A stretch of 64,000 bases of DNA from Mannheimia sp041807705 (lineage in GTDB: Bacteria; Pseudomonadota; Gammaproteobacteria; Enterobacterales; Pasteurellaceae): the NCBI RefSeq assembly GCF_041807705.1, contig NZ_JBGTYY010000002.1, forward strand, positions 124,001 through 188,000. The letters run 5' to 3'. The stretch's first letter is position 1. The number at the start of each line of letters is the position of its first letter. The notes beneath the pieces were generated by a model. The model was not told the origin of the DNA. It saw nothing but the letters and a program-made list of their open reading frames with translations, and made no database searches. Both the position numbers and the translations under genes were made by a program. This document shows positions 18,649 through 27,201 of this stretch, piece by piece.

Positions 18649-19737
18649 TTAGAGTGGCACATCATTCAACGCATTCGGATTTTTATTAATAAACATTGCA
18701 TCACCATAGCTGAAGAATCGGTATTTTGCCTCAACAGCGTGGGCATAGGCGTTCATTGTGTTTTTGTAGCCTGCAAAAGCAGAAACTAACATAATCAATG
18801 TCGATTCTGGTAAATGGAAATTCGTTACTAACGCATCAACGACTTTGAAGGTTTTTCCAGGATAAAGGAAAATGGATGTATCTGAGAAGAATGGTGAAAT
18901 CAGTTTGCCTTCCTTTTCGGCTGCTTGAGCGGCACTTTCAACCGAACGAACAGAGGTTGTACCAACCGCAATCACACGTTTGCCGTTAGCTTTAGTTGCT
19001 AAAATTTTATCCACCACTTCTTGGCTCACTTCGGCATATTCTGCGTGCATTTTATGTTCTTCAATCGTATCTACTCGCACAGGTTGAAATGTGCCAGCCC
19101 CAACGTGGAGGGTAACAAATGCGGTATTTACGCCTTTTACTTTCAGTTTTTCAAGCATTGCATTATCAAAATGTAAGCCTGCGGTTGGGGCAGCAACAGC
19201 TCCTAACACTTTGCTGTAAACCGTTTGATAACGCTCTTGGTCAGCATCTTCATCTGGGCGGTTGATATAAGGCGGCAGAGGCATATGTCCAGCCAGTTGT
19301 AATAAATCAAACAACGGATGTTGCTCACTAAATTTGAGTTCAAATAATGTATCGTGGCGGGCGACCATTGTGGCAGTAAATCCATTTCCTTCGCCTAACT
19401 TATCTTCCCCGAAAATTAACTCAGCCCCTTCTTTTGGTGCTTTTGAGGCTTTAACGTGAGCCAAACAGCGGTGTTCATCTAACACACGTTCGACCAACGC
19501 CTCGACTTTCCCTCCGCTTGGTTTACGACCGTAAAGACGAGCAGGGATTACACGGGTGTTATTGAAGATCAGTAGATCCCCTTCATTAATATGATCGTAT
19601 AAATCCACAAATTGTTGATCGGCAAACTTGCCTGTTTCGCCATTTAAGTGGAGCAACCGGCTGGCAGAACGCTCAGCAGTCGGGTAGCGAGCGATGAGCT
19701 CATCGGGTAAGTCAAAATGAAAATCTGAAACTAACAC
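18649..19737 (-). CDS. queA: S-adenosylmethionine:tRNA ribosyltransferase-isomerase
   Basis: A 362-residue enzyme that moves the ribosyl part of S-adenosylmethionine onto preQ1-modified tRNA to make epoxyqueuosine. The conserved LIARYPTAERSASRLL start, NNTRVIPARL, PTAGLHF and HVGAGTFQPV blocks are all present. The frame stays open to 19812, but the family begins with xVSDFxFDLP, which selects GTG 19737 and gives the usual length. The ribosome site there is weak (AGAGAA). tgt is not in the window. Confidence 0.9.
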   Translation of the reverse strand: MLVSDFHFDLPDELIARYPTAERSASRLLHLNGETGKFADQQFVDLYDHINEGDLLIFNNTRVIPARLYGRKPSGGKVEALVERVLDEHRCLAHVKASKAPKEGAELIFGEDKLGEGNGFTATMVARHDTLFELKFSEQHPLFDLLQLAGHMPLPPYINRPDEDADQERYQTVYSKVLGAVAAPTAGLHFDNAMLEKLKVKGVNTAFVTLHVGAGTFQPVRVDTIEEHKMHAEYAEVSQEVVDKILATKANGKRVIAVGTTSVRSVESAAQAAEKEGKLISPFFSDTSIFLYPGKTFKVVDALVTNFHLPESTLIMLVSAFAGYKNTMNAYAHAVEAKYRFFSYGDAMFINKNPNALNDVPL

Positions 19738-19896
19738 GGTTATTCTATTCTCTGTAGTATAAAAATGGCGGAAATGATAGCATAAAAAGGAAGATAAGTC
19801 AGAAAAGCACACTCATCCTCAAAATGGAGCTTGCTAGCCTAAAGAAATTCTTATAGACTCGAAAAATCAAGTTCTCTTCTTTAGTTAGTTTGTATT

Positions 19897-20115
19897 ATGA
19901 AAAAAGCACCTGATTTTATTTTAACTGCTATTGGATTGGGCGTATCGCTAGCTTCTCAAGCTAATACGATTGCACCAGAAAGAATCGATCCGTTCCAACA
20001 ACAAATTGATGCTGCTCAGCAACAACGCCAACAGCAATACCAACAAAATCAAGCAGAGCAGTTACAACATCAGGCAGATGTGCGGCTTGATACTCGTATT
20101 ACAGATAAACTGTAG
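19897..20115 (+). pseudogene. 5' remnant of a ShlB/FhaC-type two-partner secretion transporter
   Basis: Only 72 codons remain. The signal peptide ends near SQANT, followed by a glutamine-rich segment (PERIDPFQQQIDAAQQQRQQ) that resembles the start of TpsB outer-membrane transporters for hemolysins, adhesins and CDI toxins. The host sequence stops at 20110; the stop codon at 20113-20115 already belongs to the IS-like element. The POTRA domains and barrel are missing. Assignment rests on the short N-terminus and is moderate; it could be another Gln-rich exported protein. Confidence 0.55.
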
Positions 20116-20373
20116 AAGATCAGACTTGATCTGACAAATCATTATAAAAAGTGAGAGTTTCCCGTTTAGAATATGGGTGTCAAAAATCAATCTAAACAAA
20201 AAGGAAACTCTCATGTTTTATTCTAATCCTCTCATTAAACACAAGACTGGTTTGCTTAATTTAGCAGAAGAACTTGGAAATATTTCACAAGCCTGTAAAG
20301 CAATGGGAATGAGTCGAGATACATTCTATCGCTATCAACAAGCAGTGGAACAAGGTGGGGTTGATCTTCTACA
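20111..20373 (+). mobile_element. Internally deleted IS481-like element (263 bp)
   Basis: The ends are inverted repeats: TGTAGAAGATCA at 20111-20122 and its complement TGATCTTCTACA at 20362-20373, 12 bp perfect. Inside is the first part of a transposase gene. I see no clear target-site duplication: the left flank is GATAAAC and the right flank is TATAAATAAC. Since the element is under 300 bp and lacks the catalytic domain, it could move only with a transposase supplied elsewhere. Confidence 0.65.
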
Positions 20374-20593
20374 TATAAATAACATTCTTATGCCTATAAT
20401 TCCATTTTCATTGGGGGGCGAGTATTTAAATGAAAATTTAGTATCCTACCCTAGATGTGAGGGAATAAAAATTAAATTTTGCAAAACTATCAGTGAATAT
20501 AGTGATGGTATGCAGGTGAAGTTAGATGAGGTATATAGACTAAATTCCTCCGATATCCCTGATAGCATTAGCGCCCACGCTAATGCTATTTAA
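20213..20593 (+). pseudogene. IS481-type transposase N-terminus fused to an orphan C-terminal sequence
   Basis: The ORF begins at ATG 20213 (SD AAGGAAA). About 52 residues are the helix-turn-helix start of an IS481-family transposase (LAEELGNISQACKAMGMSRD then TFYRYQQAVEQGG). After the element's right end at 20373 the frame runs by chance into 73 residues of unrelated sequence ending HANAI. That second part has its own ATG at 20390 and would give a 67-residue protein; I do not recognise it. Position after a TpsB remnant suggests the tail of a secretion or immunity locus, but this is only inference. A 12-bp stem (20562-20573 with 20578-20589) overlaps its last codons and looks like a terminator. 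Confidence 0.55.
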
Positions 20594-20764
20594 TATAAGT
20601 TACAAGCGGCCAATTATTCTGAATATTTTGCAAATTTTAGCGGTAAATTAACCGCTTGTTTGGTACGAGTGAGGACGCTCGCACCATTGGGGAGGCAGTA
20701 AAAAAGCACAAGTCAGATAACTTGTACTTTATAGATTTGCAAGAAATTATCAAAATTCAACCGC

Positions 20765-21853
20765 TTACTTGAGCTTTTCAATCGCCCAATCTAGCCCTGA
20801 ATTAAAATCTTCCGTTAAGTTTGGTCTTAGCTGTTCGAGTAAATCAATCAGAGTGTTTTTGTCTGGATGAGTAAAGTTAATATGTCCAACTTTTCTACCT
20901 GCTCGAACATCCTTTCCATACCAATGGAGTTGGCTAAATGGGAGATTTAACCATTGGTTTGAGTGTTCAATACCGATTAAATTAACCATCACACTTGGGG
21001 CGATTTGTTTGAGTTCGGGTGTTGGTAAATCAAGTAATGCTCGTATATGTAACTCAAATTGGCTGATAGAGCAACCGAGTTGTGTCCAATGTCCGCTGTT
21101 GTGAACACGAGGGGCGAGTTCATTAATGAGTAATTTATCGCCTACTATAAAACATTCCATCGCCATCACGCCGATGTAATCTAATTTCTGCATAACCGCC
21201 CCGAGCATTTGTTCAGCTTGTTGCTGATAAATCGCTTGGTTTGATAAATTTACATCAGATACTGAATAACGAAGAATGCCATTTTGTTGGAGATTATGAG
21301 AAGTCGGGTAGAAGCGTGTTGAACCATCACGGAATCTTGCCCCCACAATCGAGATTTCGCCATCAAACGGAATAAATTTTTCCGCAATCACTTTGCCGTA
21401 TAAATCTGGCGTGATTTGTTGAATAGAGTCTTGGGTAACAATCCATTGTCCACGCCCGTCATAGCCACCTGTACGGCGTTTCACCACTACTTTTTCGCCG
21501 ATATTTTGGAAAATCTGTTGCCATTGCTCCGCATTTTCCAGTAATTGCCAGCTTGAGGTGGCAAGATTGAGTTCATCAAGCAGGGATTTTTGCGTAAAAC
21601 GGTCGGCTAATCGCCCGAACACATTGAGATTCACAAAATTTTTATGATTACCGAGTAGCTGCGTTAAAGGCGTATCTGCCCAGCGTTCAATTTCAGCGGT
21701 AATAATGCTGTTTGGCTCAATATCAAACACAGGAGCATCAAAGGCAAGCGGTTTTACTTCAATATCAAGTGGTGCACCTGCATAACGCAGCATTCTGCCT
21801 AATTGACCATTGCCTAATACATAAACGGGAGGGTAGATAGCACTTTTTTGCAT
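20765..21853 (-). CDS. purK: N5-carboxyaminoimidazole ribonucleotide synthase
   Basis: A 362-residue ATP-grasp enzyme of purine synthesis that joins AIR and bicarbonate using ATP. The N-terminal GNGQLGRMLRYAG nucleotide-like binding loop, the central RRTGGYDGRGQ loop and the metal-binding INELAPRVHNSGH block are typical. It is the last gene of a purE-ansA-purK operon, 15 bp after ansA. In most relatives purK follows purE directly. Confidence 0.96.
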   Translation of the reverse strand: MQKSAIYPPVYVLGNGQLGRMLRYAGAPLDIEVKPLAFDAPVFDIEPNSIITAEIERWADTPLTQLLGNHKNFVNLNVFGRLADRFTQKSLLDELNLATSSWQLLENAEQWQQIFQNIGEKVVVKRRTGGYDGRGQWIVTQDSIQQITPDLYGKVIAEKFIPFDGEISIVGARFRDGSTRFYPTSHNLQQNGILRYSVSDVNLSNQAIYQQQAEQMLGAVMQKLDYIGVMAMECFIVGDKLLINELAPRVHNSGHWTQLGCSISQFELHIRALLDLPTPELKQIAPSVMVNLIGIEHSNQWLNLPFSQLHWYGKDVRAGRKVGHINFTHPDKNTLIDLLEQLRPNLTEDFNSGLDWAIEKLK

Positions 21854-21868
21854 ATAATGTTCTCGAAT

Positions 21869-22834
21869 TTAGAAATAATCGGATAGTGGTTTATCTAATT
21901 GTTGGTTGAGTAATACCATCAATTTAATGCGAGCTTTTTGTCCGCTTAAACCTTTGGTAAAAATAATGCCTTGTTGTTTGAGCTGTTTGCCGCCGCCCAC
22001 ATAATCATACACATATTGAGTAATGCCGTTGAAGGCACGGGAAACAATCACAACAGGGATATTCGCTTTCACTAAAGCAGCTACGCCATCAAGACAGCTG
22101 GGCGGTAAGTTACCTGCACCTAATGCCTCAATCACGACACCATCACAACGGCTTTCGGCAAGTTTCTCAAGTAAGAAACTGTCCATTCCAGCATAGGCTT
22201 TGAGTAGTTGAACATTCGTTTTAGTGAGCTGATTTATAGGAAAACGCTCGTAAGCGGTCAATTTTTGGAAGAAAATTACCGATTCTTTTGTAACCAAACC
22301 ACAAGGCCCGAATGTTGGGGTTTGAAATGTAGCAACATTGGTTGTGTGGGTTTTGGTTACAAATTTGGCATTATGGATTTCATCATTCATTACCACTAGA
22401 ACGCCTTTATCTCGGCTTTCTTCATTTAAGGCAACTAAAATTGCACTTTGTAGGTTAATTAAGCCGTCTGAGCCAAGTTCATTACTTGAACGCATAGCCC
22501 CTGTGATAGCGATAGGAACGTTCACATTTAAGGCTAAATCAAGGAAATAAGAGGTTTCTTCTAAAGTATCTGTACCGTGCGTAATCACAATACCATCAAC
22601 ATTTTCTTCGTTTACGGCTTGCTCTATACGAGTTTTTAACTGTTCCCAATGCTCAATATTGATATGTGGAGAGGGAATATTAAATAAGGATTCTTGCACC
22701 AATTTTGCAGGGTGGTTTAAGCGTTCTAACGCACTTAATAATGGATTTTCAGCAGAAGGGGAGACTTTGCCGTCTTCCCCTTCTTTCATTGAAATTGTAC
22801 CACCTGTGTGGATAATTAATAATTTTTTAGACAT
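21869..22834 (-). CDS. ansA: L-asparaginase, type I (cytoplasmic)
   Basis: About 321 residues, hydrolysing asparagine to aspartate and ammonia. Both catalytic threonine motifs are seen: HTGGTIS near the start and VITHGTDTLEETSYF. There is no signal peptide, and the length and the LGAGNLPP segment match the cytoplasmic AnsA type. I use ATG 22834; an in-frame TTG at 22855 would overlap the purE stop. The gene is inserted between purE and purK and so should be under the PurR box at 23394. Confidence 0.9.
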   Translation of the reverse strand: MSKKLLIIHTGGTISMKEGEDGKVSPSAENPLLSALERLNHPAKLVQESLFNIPSPHINIEHWEQLKTRIEQAVNEENVDGIVITHGTDTLEETSYFLDLALNVNVPIAITGAMRSSNELGSDGLINLQSAILVALNEESRDKGVLVVMNDEIHNAKFVTKTHTTNVATFQTPTFGPCGLVTKESVIFFQKLTAYERFPINQLTKTNVQLLKAYAGMDSFLLEKLAESRCDGVVIEALGAGNLPPSCLDGVAALVKANIPVVIVSRAFNGITQYVYDYVGGGKQLKQQGIIFTKGLSGQKARIKLMVLLNQQLDKPLSDYF

Positions 22835-22847
22835 TTGTAAAACGTGA

Positions 22848-23345
22848 TTATTCAATACGAGGATCAGGGTTATCTAACACCATTTGAGTTTGTGTTTGGC
22901 GGAAGTGATGTAATTTTTCCGCAATTTCTGGGTTGAAAGCTGCTAAAATTTGTGCTGCTAATAAGCCTGCATTTGCTGCACCAGCAGGGCCAATTGCAAG
23001 TGTGCCAACAGGAATGCCTTTCGGCATTTGTACGATAGAATAAAGGCTATCGACACCGCTTAGCATTGAGCTTTTAACCGGTACACCTAGCACAGGTACA
23101 ATGGTTTTTGCTGCAATCATACCGGGTAAATGAGCTGCTCCTCCTGCACCTGCAATAATGACTTTATAGCCATTCGCTTGGGCATTTTCTGCAAAAGAAA
23201 AAAGTTTATCTGGTGTGCGATGAGCAGAAACCACTTCAACGTGGTAGCTCAAACCAAATTGGTCTAAAATTTGCGTGGCTTCAGACATTGTCGCCCAATC
23301 ACTTTTTGACCCCATAATAATGGCAATTTCGACTTTGTCAGACAT
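22848..23345 (-). CDS. purE: N5-carboxyaminoimidazole ribonucleotide mutase
   Basis: A 165-residue enzyme that isomerises the PurK product to CAIR. The MGSKSDWATM substrate loop, the VVSAHRTPD motif with the catalytic histidine and GAGGAAHLPGM are intact. It is the first gene of the operon, preceded by AAGGA and by a PurR box about 50 bp upstream. Confidence 0.96.
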   Translation of the reverse strand: MSDKVEIAIIMGSKSDWATMSEATQILDQFGLSYHVEVVSAHRTPDKLFSFAENAQANGYKVIIAGAGGAAHLPGMIAAKTIVPVLGVPVKSSMLSGVDSLYSIVQMPKGIPVGTLAIGPAGAANAGLLAAQILAAFNPEIAEKLHHFRQTQTQMVLDNPDPRIE

Positions 23346-23393
23346 TTTAAATCCTTATTCTGCTAATATAAAACGCTGTGATGATACCATACA

Positions 23394-23409
23394 AGGCAAA
23401 CGTTTGCTT
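23394..23409 (-). promoter_or_regulatory. PurR operator upstream of purE
   Basis: AGGCAAACGTTTGCTT contains the perfect palindrome GCAAACGTTTGC and fits the E. coli PurR consensus (ANGCAANCGNTTNCNT). A candidate -10 TATCAT on the minus strand lies at 23386-23381, so the operator overlaps the -35 region, a usual place for repression. Confidence 0.85.
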
Positions 23410-23519
23410 AGATATTTGATATGATAAAGCCAAATTTTAGGGCTGTTATCTATTGGTTAAAATATGATATAATCAATAACTAATTTTATTTTTGTTAAAT
23501 TTAATCATCGGAGATATAA

Positions 23520-24164
23520 ATGACGAGTAGTATAAATAAACGTTCGGTAATGACGCTTTTTTCAGATAAAAATGATATTTACAGCCACCAAGTGCGTATT
23601 GTCTTAGCAGAAAAAGGTGTTCCTTATGAAATTGAGAACGTTATGCTAGGTAGTATTTCTGAAGATTTATTGGAATTGAATTCTTATGGCAATATTCCAA
23701 CCTTAGTTGATCGTGAGTTGGTGTTATTTAACCCTCGTATTATTATGGAATATTTAGATGAGCGTTTTCCACACCCACCATTAATGCCTGTTTATCCTGT
23801 TTCTCGTGGTCAGTGTCGTTTGAACATCTACCGTATCGAGCAAGATTGGTACGCTCAAATTGATTTAGTGAACAAAGATCCTGAGTCAGCAGAAGCGAAA
23901 AAAGCATTAGCTCAGCTCAAAGAAGATATTTTAGCATTAGCTCCTGTTTTTGCGGCTAAGCCTTATTTTATGAGTGATGATTTCAGCCTTGTTGATTGCT
24001 ATATTGCCCCATTATTATGGCGTATGCAGCTATTAGGCGTGAAATTTACGGGTACTACAGCAAAACCAATTAACACTTATATGACGAGAGTGTTCCAGCG
24101 TGATAGTTTTATTCAATCTGTTGGCGGTGAAGCTCCAAAACATTTGATGGACGATAAAGATTAA
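23520..24164 (+). CDS. sspA: Stringent starvation protein A
   Basis: A 214-residue RNA-polymerase-associated protein with a glutathione-S-transferase fold (thioredoxin-like half to about residue 90, helical half after it). The surface segment PHPPLMPVYPVSRGQCR, which in E. coli contains the conserved Pro-His-Pro loop, is present. It acts on sigma-70 RNA polymerase in starvation or acid stress. The stop overlaps the start of sspB by one base. Confidence 0.94.
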   Translation: MTSSINKRSVMTLFSDKNDIYSHQVRIVLAEKGVPYEIENVMLGSISEDLLELNSYGNIPTLVDRELVLFNPRIIMEYLDERFPHPPLMPVYPVSRGQCRLNIYRIEQDWYAQIDLVNKDPESAEAKKALAQLKEDILALAPVFAAKPYFMSDDFSLVDCYIAPLLWRMQLLGVKFTGTTAKPINTYMTRVFQRDSFIQSVGGEAPKHLMDDKD

Positions 24165-24568
24165 TGAAACCGTTAAGACCTTATCTTTATAATGCTTATT
24201 ACAACTGGATTATTGATAACGACAACACGCCCTATTTATTGGTAAACGCAGAATATCCAGATGTTGATGTGCCAGTTGAATTTGTAAAAGAAGGAAAAAT
24301 CATCTTAAATATTTCTTCTCGATCAGTCGGACAATATGTGGCAACTGATGAATACATTGGTTTTAGTGCACGCTTTCAGGGAATGCTAAGGGATATTCAT
24401 ATTCCTTTTGGTGCAATGGAAGCCATTTATGCCCAAGAAACGGGCGATGGCATTATGTTCCAAGAAGAAGAGTATTATAGCGTTGAGGCTTACCAAGCTC
24501 GCACAGGCACTGATAAAATGCAGAAGCCAAAAGTGAAAAAAGCATCAACATTAAAATTAGTGAAATAG
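24164..24568 (+). CDS. sspB: ClpXP adaptor SspB
   Basis: A 134-residue adaptor that delivers ssrA-tagged proteins to ClpXP. The folded domain covers about residues 5-110, followed by a flexible linker and a C-terminal basic/hydrophobic tail ending in STLKLVK, the ClpX-docking element. It is translationally coupled to sspA through TAATG. A shared hairpin terminator separates it from efp. Confidence 0.94.
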   Translation: MKPLRPYLYNAYYNWIIDNDNTPYLLVNAEYPDVDVPVEFVKEGKIILNISSRSVGQYVATDEYIGFSARFQGMLRDIHIPFGAMEAIYAQETGDGIMFQEEEYYSVEAYQARTGTDKMQKPKVKKASTLKLVK

Positions 24569-24584
24569 AAGCGATAGAAATAAT

Positions 24585-24609
24585 GAAGCCCTGTATAATA
24601 CAGGGCTTC
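24585..24609. terminator. Bidirectional terminator between sspB and efp
   Basis: GAAGCCCTGTAT and ATACAGGGCTTC form a 12-bp perfect stem around a single base, between two convergent genes. Confidence 0.8.
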
Positions 24610-24630
24610 AGTTTTAGATAGTGATAAAAA

Positions 24631-25197
24631 TTATTTCACGCGAGAAACGTATTCGCCAGAACGAGTATCGACTTTGATTACTTCACCGATTTGTACGAAT
24701 AATGGTACGTTCACTACCGCACCTGTGCTTAATGTTGCCGGTTTACCGCCTGTACCTGCTGTATCACCTTTTAAGCCTGGGTCAGTTTCAACAATTTCTA
24801 ACTCAACAAAGTTTGGTGGTGTTACTGCGATTGCAGAACCGTTCCATAAGGTTACGATACATTCAGCATTATCAACTAACCATTTTACATTATCGCCTAA
24901 TGCTTTTTCATCTACAGAGATTTGCTCAAATGTTTCTGGGTGCATAAAGTACCAGAAATCGCCATCGCTGTAAGAGTAGTTGTAGTTAGCATCAACAACG
25001 TCAGCTGCTTCAACAGAAGAACCTGATTTGAAGTTGATCTCTAATACTTTACCCGAGATTAATTTACGGATTTTAGTACGGGTAAACGCTTGACCTTTCC
25101 CTGGTTTTACGAATTCGTTTTCAACGATTACACAAGGTTCGCCATCTTGGATAAATTTTAAACCTTTTTTAAAGTCATTAGTGCTGTAACTAGCCAT
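24631..25197 (-). CDS. efp: Elongation factor P
   Basis: A 188-residue three-domain tRNA mimic that relieves ribosome stalling at polyproline. Lys34 in the loop KPGKGQAF is the site that EpmA and EpmB modify with beta-lysine. epmB is encoded at 25989, so the modification route is partly visible; epmA is not in the window. There is no paralogous YeiP here. AGGAAA precedes the ATG. Confidence 0.97.
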   Translation of the reverse strand: MASYSTNDFKKGLKFIQDGEPCVIVENEFVKPGKGQAFTRTKIRKLISGKVLEINFKSGSSVEAADVVDANYNYSYSDGDFWYFMHPETFEQISVDEKALGDNVKWLVDNAECIVTLWNGSAIAVTPPNFVELEIVETDPGLKGDTAGTGGKPATLSTGAVVNVPLFVQIGEVIKVDTRSGEYVSRVK

Positions 25198-25366
25198 TAT
25201 TTCCTCAATTATTTAAAAAATAACAATAAATTAACACATTTTGAAACTAGCCCTATTGGGTTTGTCAAAAAGAGCCATATAATAACCTAAATTCACAAAA
25301 TTAGCGAAAGATCTCTAAACTTTTTTGCTATAATTTTTATAATCACACTTAATAAAAGGAATACGA

Positions 25367-25909
25367 ATGAAAAAATTGATCACTCTTTCTGCCATTTTAG
25401 CAGTTTCTGTAGCAACAGTTGCGGAAGCAAAACGTGGTGGCGGTTTCCGTGCTAGTCCATCAAAAGCGGTAGCAACTAAACCAGCACCTAAGCAACAAGC
25501 TCAACAAACACAGCAGCAAAGAGATGCCACTTTTGCGAACACACCAAATAATGCGGCAGCTCAGCCACAAGCTCGTCAAGGTAGCACTATAGCGAATGTG
25601 GCAATGGGGGCTGCAGCAGGTTATATTTTAGGCGATATGATGTCATCAAACGCACACGCAAACCAACCAGCAGAAGCAAATGCACAACAAGCGGTTGATT
25701 CTGCTCAAAATATTGCAAATGGTGCGATTGCGGAATTTAAGAGCATTGGTGGTCAAGTTGATCCATTCTTAGTGGAGAAAACAGACGGTTACCGCCGTTA
25801 TTGTATCTCAGGCGTACAATATTTAGTGGCTGCACAAGGCGTACAAACTTCGCCAACGGTAATGGTTAATCCAAACGGCACACCATTACAATGTAATTTA
25901 ATTCCTTAA
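25367..25909 (+). CDS. Exported protein of unknown function
   Basis: 180 residues. The signal peptide covers about residues 1-21 (cleavage near AEA). It is followed by a Gln/Ala/Pro-rich low-complexity stretch to about 75, a glycine-rich hydrophobic segment (IANVAMGAAAGYILGDMM) that could be a membrane or glycine-zipper helix, and a C-terminal part with two cysteines that might form a disulphide. I do not recognise the family. AAAGGA precedes the ATG. It sits between efp and epmB, but nothing in the protein suggests a link to translation. Confidence 0.7.
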   Translation: MKKLITLSAILAVSVATVAEAKRGGGFRASPSKAVATKPAPKQQAQQTQQQRDATFANTPNNAAAQPQARQGSTIANVAMGAAAGYILGDMMSSNAHANQPAEANAQQAVDSAQNIANGAIAEFKSIGGQVDPFLVEKTDGYRRYCISGVQYLVAAQGVQTSPTVMVNPNGTPLQCNLIP

Positions 25910-25916
25910 TAATCCT

Positions 25917-25978
25917 TAGGCGTGTCCTGTGCTCGCCTATGATTGTTTCCAGCGGACAGGCACAGGACCTGTCCCTAC
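25917..25978. repeat. Pair of GTCCTGTGC-type palindromic repeats
   Basis: TAGGCG (25917-25922) and CGCCTA (25934-25939) enclose GTCCTGTG; then GGACAGG (25954-25960) and CCTGTCC (25968-25974) enclose its complement CACAGGA. The core CACAGGAC recurs at 62168. Both units look like members of one short palindromic repeat family. The pair ends 10 bases before the epmB ATG. Confidence 0.6.
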
Positions 25979-25988
25979 TGTTTTTTCA

Positions 25989-26981
25989 ATGCAACCAATT
26001 CAAATTAAACCGCTTTGGCTATCTGAACTTGCTCAAGCCTTTAATAATCCTATTGATTTACTGCAATTTTTAGCTCTCAATCCAGCAGATTTTGAGGTAG
26101 ATATCGCTGCTCGCAAATTATTTCCTCTCCGAGTGCCGAGAGTTTTTGCGGAAAAAATGGAAAAGGGCAATCCGAAAGATCCGCTTTTTCTGCAAGCAAT
26201 GTCATTACAACAGGAATTTATTAAACAGGAAGGATTTGTTGCCGACCCGTTAGAAGAACAGCAAAGTCCGGCACCGAATATTTTGCATAAATATCATAAC
26301 CGTTTGTTATTTATGATAAAAAATAGCTGTGCGATTAACTGCCGTTACTGCTTCCGCCGTCATTTTCCCTATGATGAAGTGAAAAGTGGTAAAGCAGTGT
26401 GGCAGCAAAGTTTAGATTATATTGCTGAACATACCGAACTAGAAGAAGTGATTTTTTCAGGCGGCGATCCGCTAATTGCAAAAGATCAGGAATTGGATTG
26501 GCTATTAGATAAATTAGAACAAATTCCACATATCAAAACATTGCGTATTCATTCACGCCTTCCTGTGGTCATTCCTAATCGAATTACGCCAGAATTATGT
26601 GAACGGTTATCACAATCTCGTTTGAATGTGGTGTTGGTTACTCATATTAATCACGCCAATGAAATTGATGATGTTTTTGCGGAGAAAATGGGATTATTGA
26701 AAAAAGCGGGAGTGGTATTGCTGAATCAATCGGTTATGCTAAAAGATGTGAATGATAATGCTCAAATCCTAAAAGCATTAAGCGATAAGCTCTTCAAGTA
26801 TGGGATTTTGCCTTACTATCTACATTTGTTTGATAAAGTAGCAGGGGCGAGCCATTTTTATATTGAAGATGAAAAAGCGATTGAAATTTATCGAGAGCTA
26901 CAAAAAATTACCTCAGGCTACCTTGTTCCCAAACTGGCAAGGGAAATTGCAAAAGAGCCGAATAAAACATTGAAAGGCTAA
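25989..26981 (+). CDS. epmB: EF-P beta-lysylation protein EpmB (lysine 2,3-aminomutase)
   Basis: A 330-residue radical-SAM, PLP-dependent enzyme that makes (R)-beta-lysine for EF-P. The 4Fe-4S motif is Cys114, Cys118, Cys121 (CAINCRYC), followed by the SAM-contacting SGGDPL. The frame is open to GTG 25929, but those codons lie in a palindromic repeat, and homologues begin near MQPIQIKPLW, so I use ATG 25989. No Shine-Dalgarno sequence precedes it. Its target EF-P is encoded 0.8 kb upstream on the other strand. Confidence 0.9.
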   Translation: MQPIQIKPLWLSELAQAFNNPIDLLQFLALNPADFEVDIAARKLFPLRVPRVFAEKMEKGNPKDPLFLQAMSLQQEFIKQEGFVADPLEEQQSPAPNILHKYHNRLLFMIKNSCAINCRYCFRRHFPYDEVKSGKAVWQQSLDYIAEHTELEEVIFSGGDPLIAKDQELDWLLDKLEQIPHIKTLRIHSRLPVVIPNRITPELCERLSQSRLNVVLVTHINHANEIDDVFAEKMGLLKKAGVVLLNQSVMLKDVNDNAQILKALSDKLFKYGILPYYLHLFDKVAGASHFYIEDEKAIEIYRELQKITSGYLVPKLAREIAKEPNKTLKG

Positions 26982-27201
26982 TAGTAAATAGTAATAGATG
27001 ACCTTTTTACTGTATATCCATTAATACGAATATACCATGCTAAAGGTCTTATTGTAATCTGCGAATTTATAGTTTGGAGAGCGTCTTGTTGGCAAAAAAT
27101 ACATTTTTTATATTCATAATTTTTTAAAAAGAGGGTTAAAGCCTTGTAATATATGACTTTAAGCCACTTTTTACCAACACTTTTGCTATTATGCTTTTAT
27201 T

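Noticed and set aside
25929..25988. N-terminal extension of EpmB from GTG 25929
   Set aside because: Those codons lie inside a palindromic repeat and do not resemble EpmB.
26982..27201. Small RNA or small gene between epmB and yrbG
   Set aside because: I saw no promoter-plus-terminator arrangement or coding frame with a ribosome site in this 220-bp gap.
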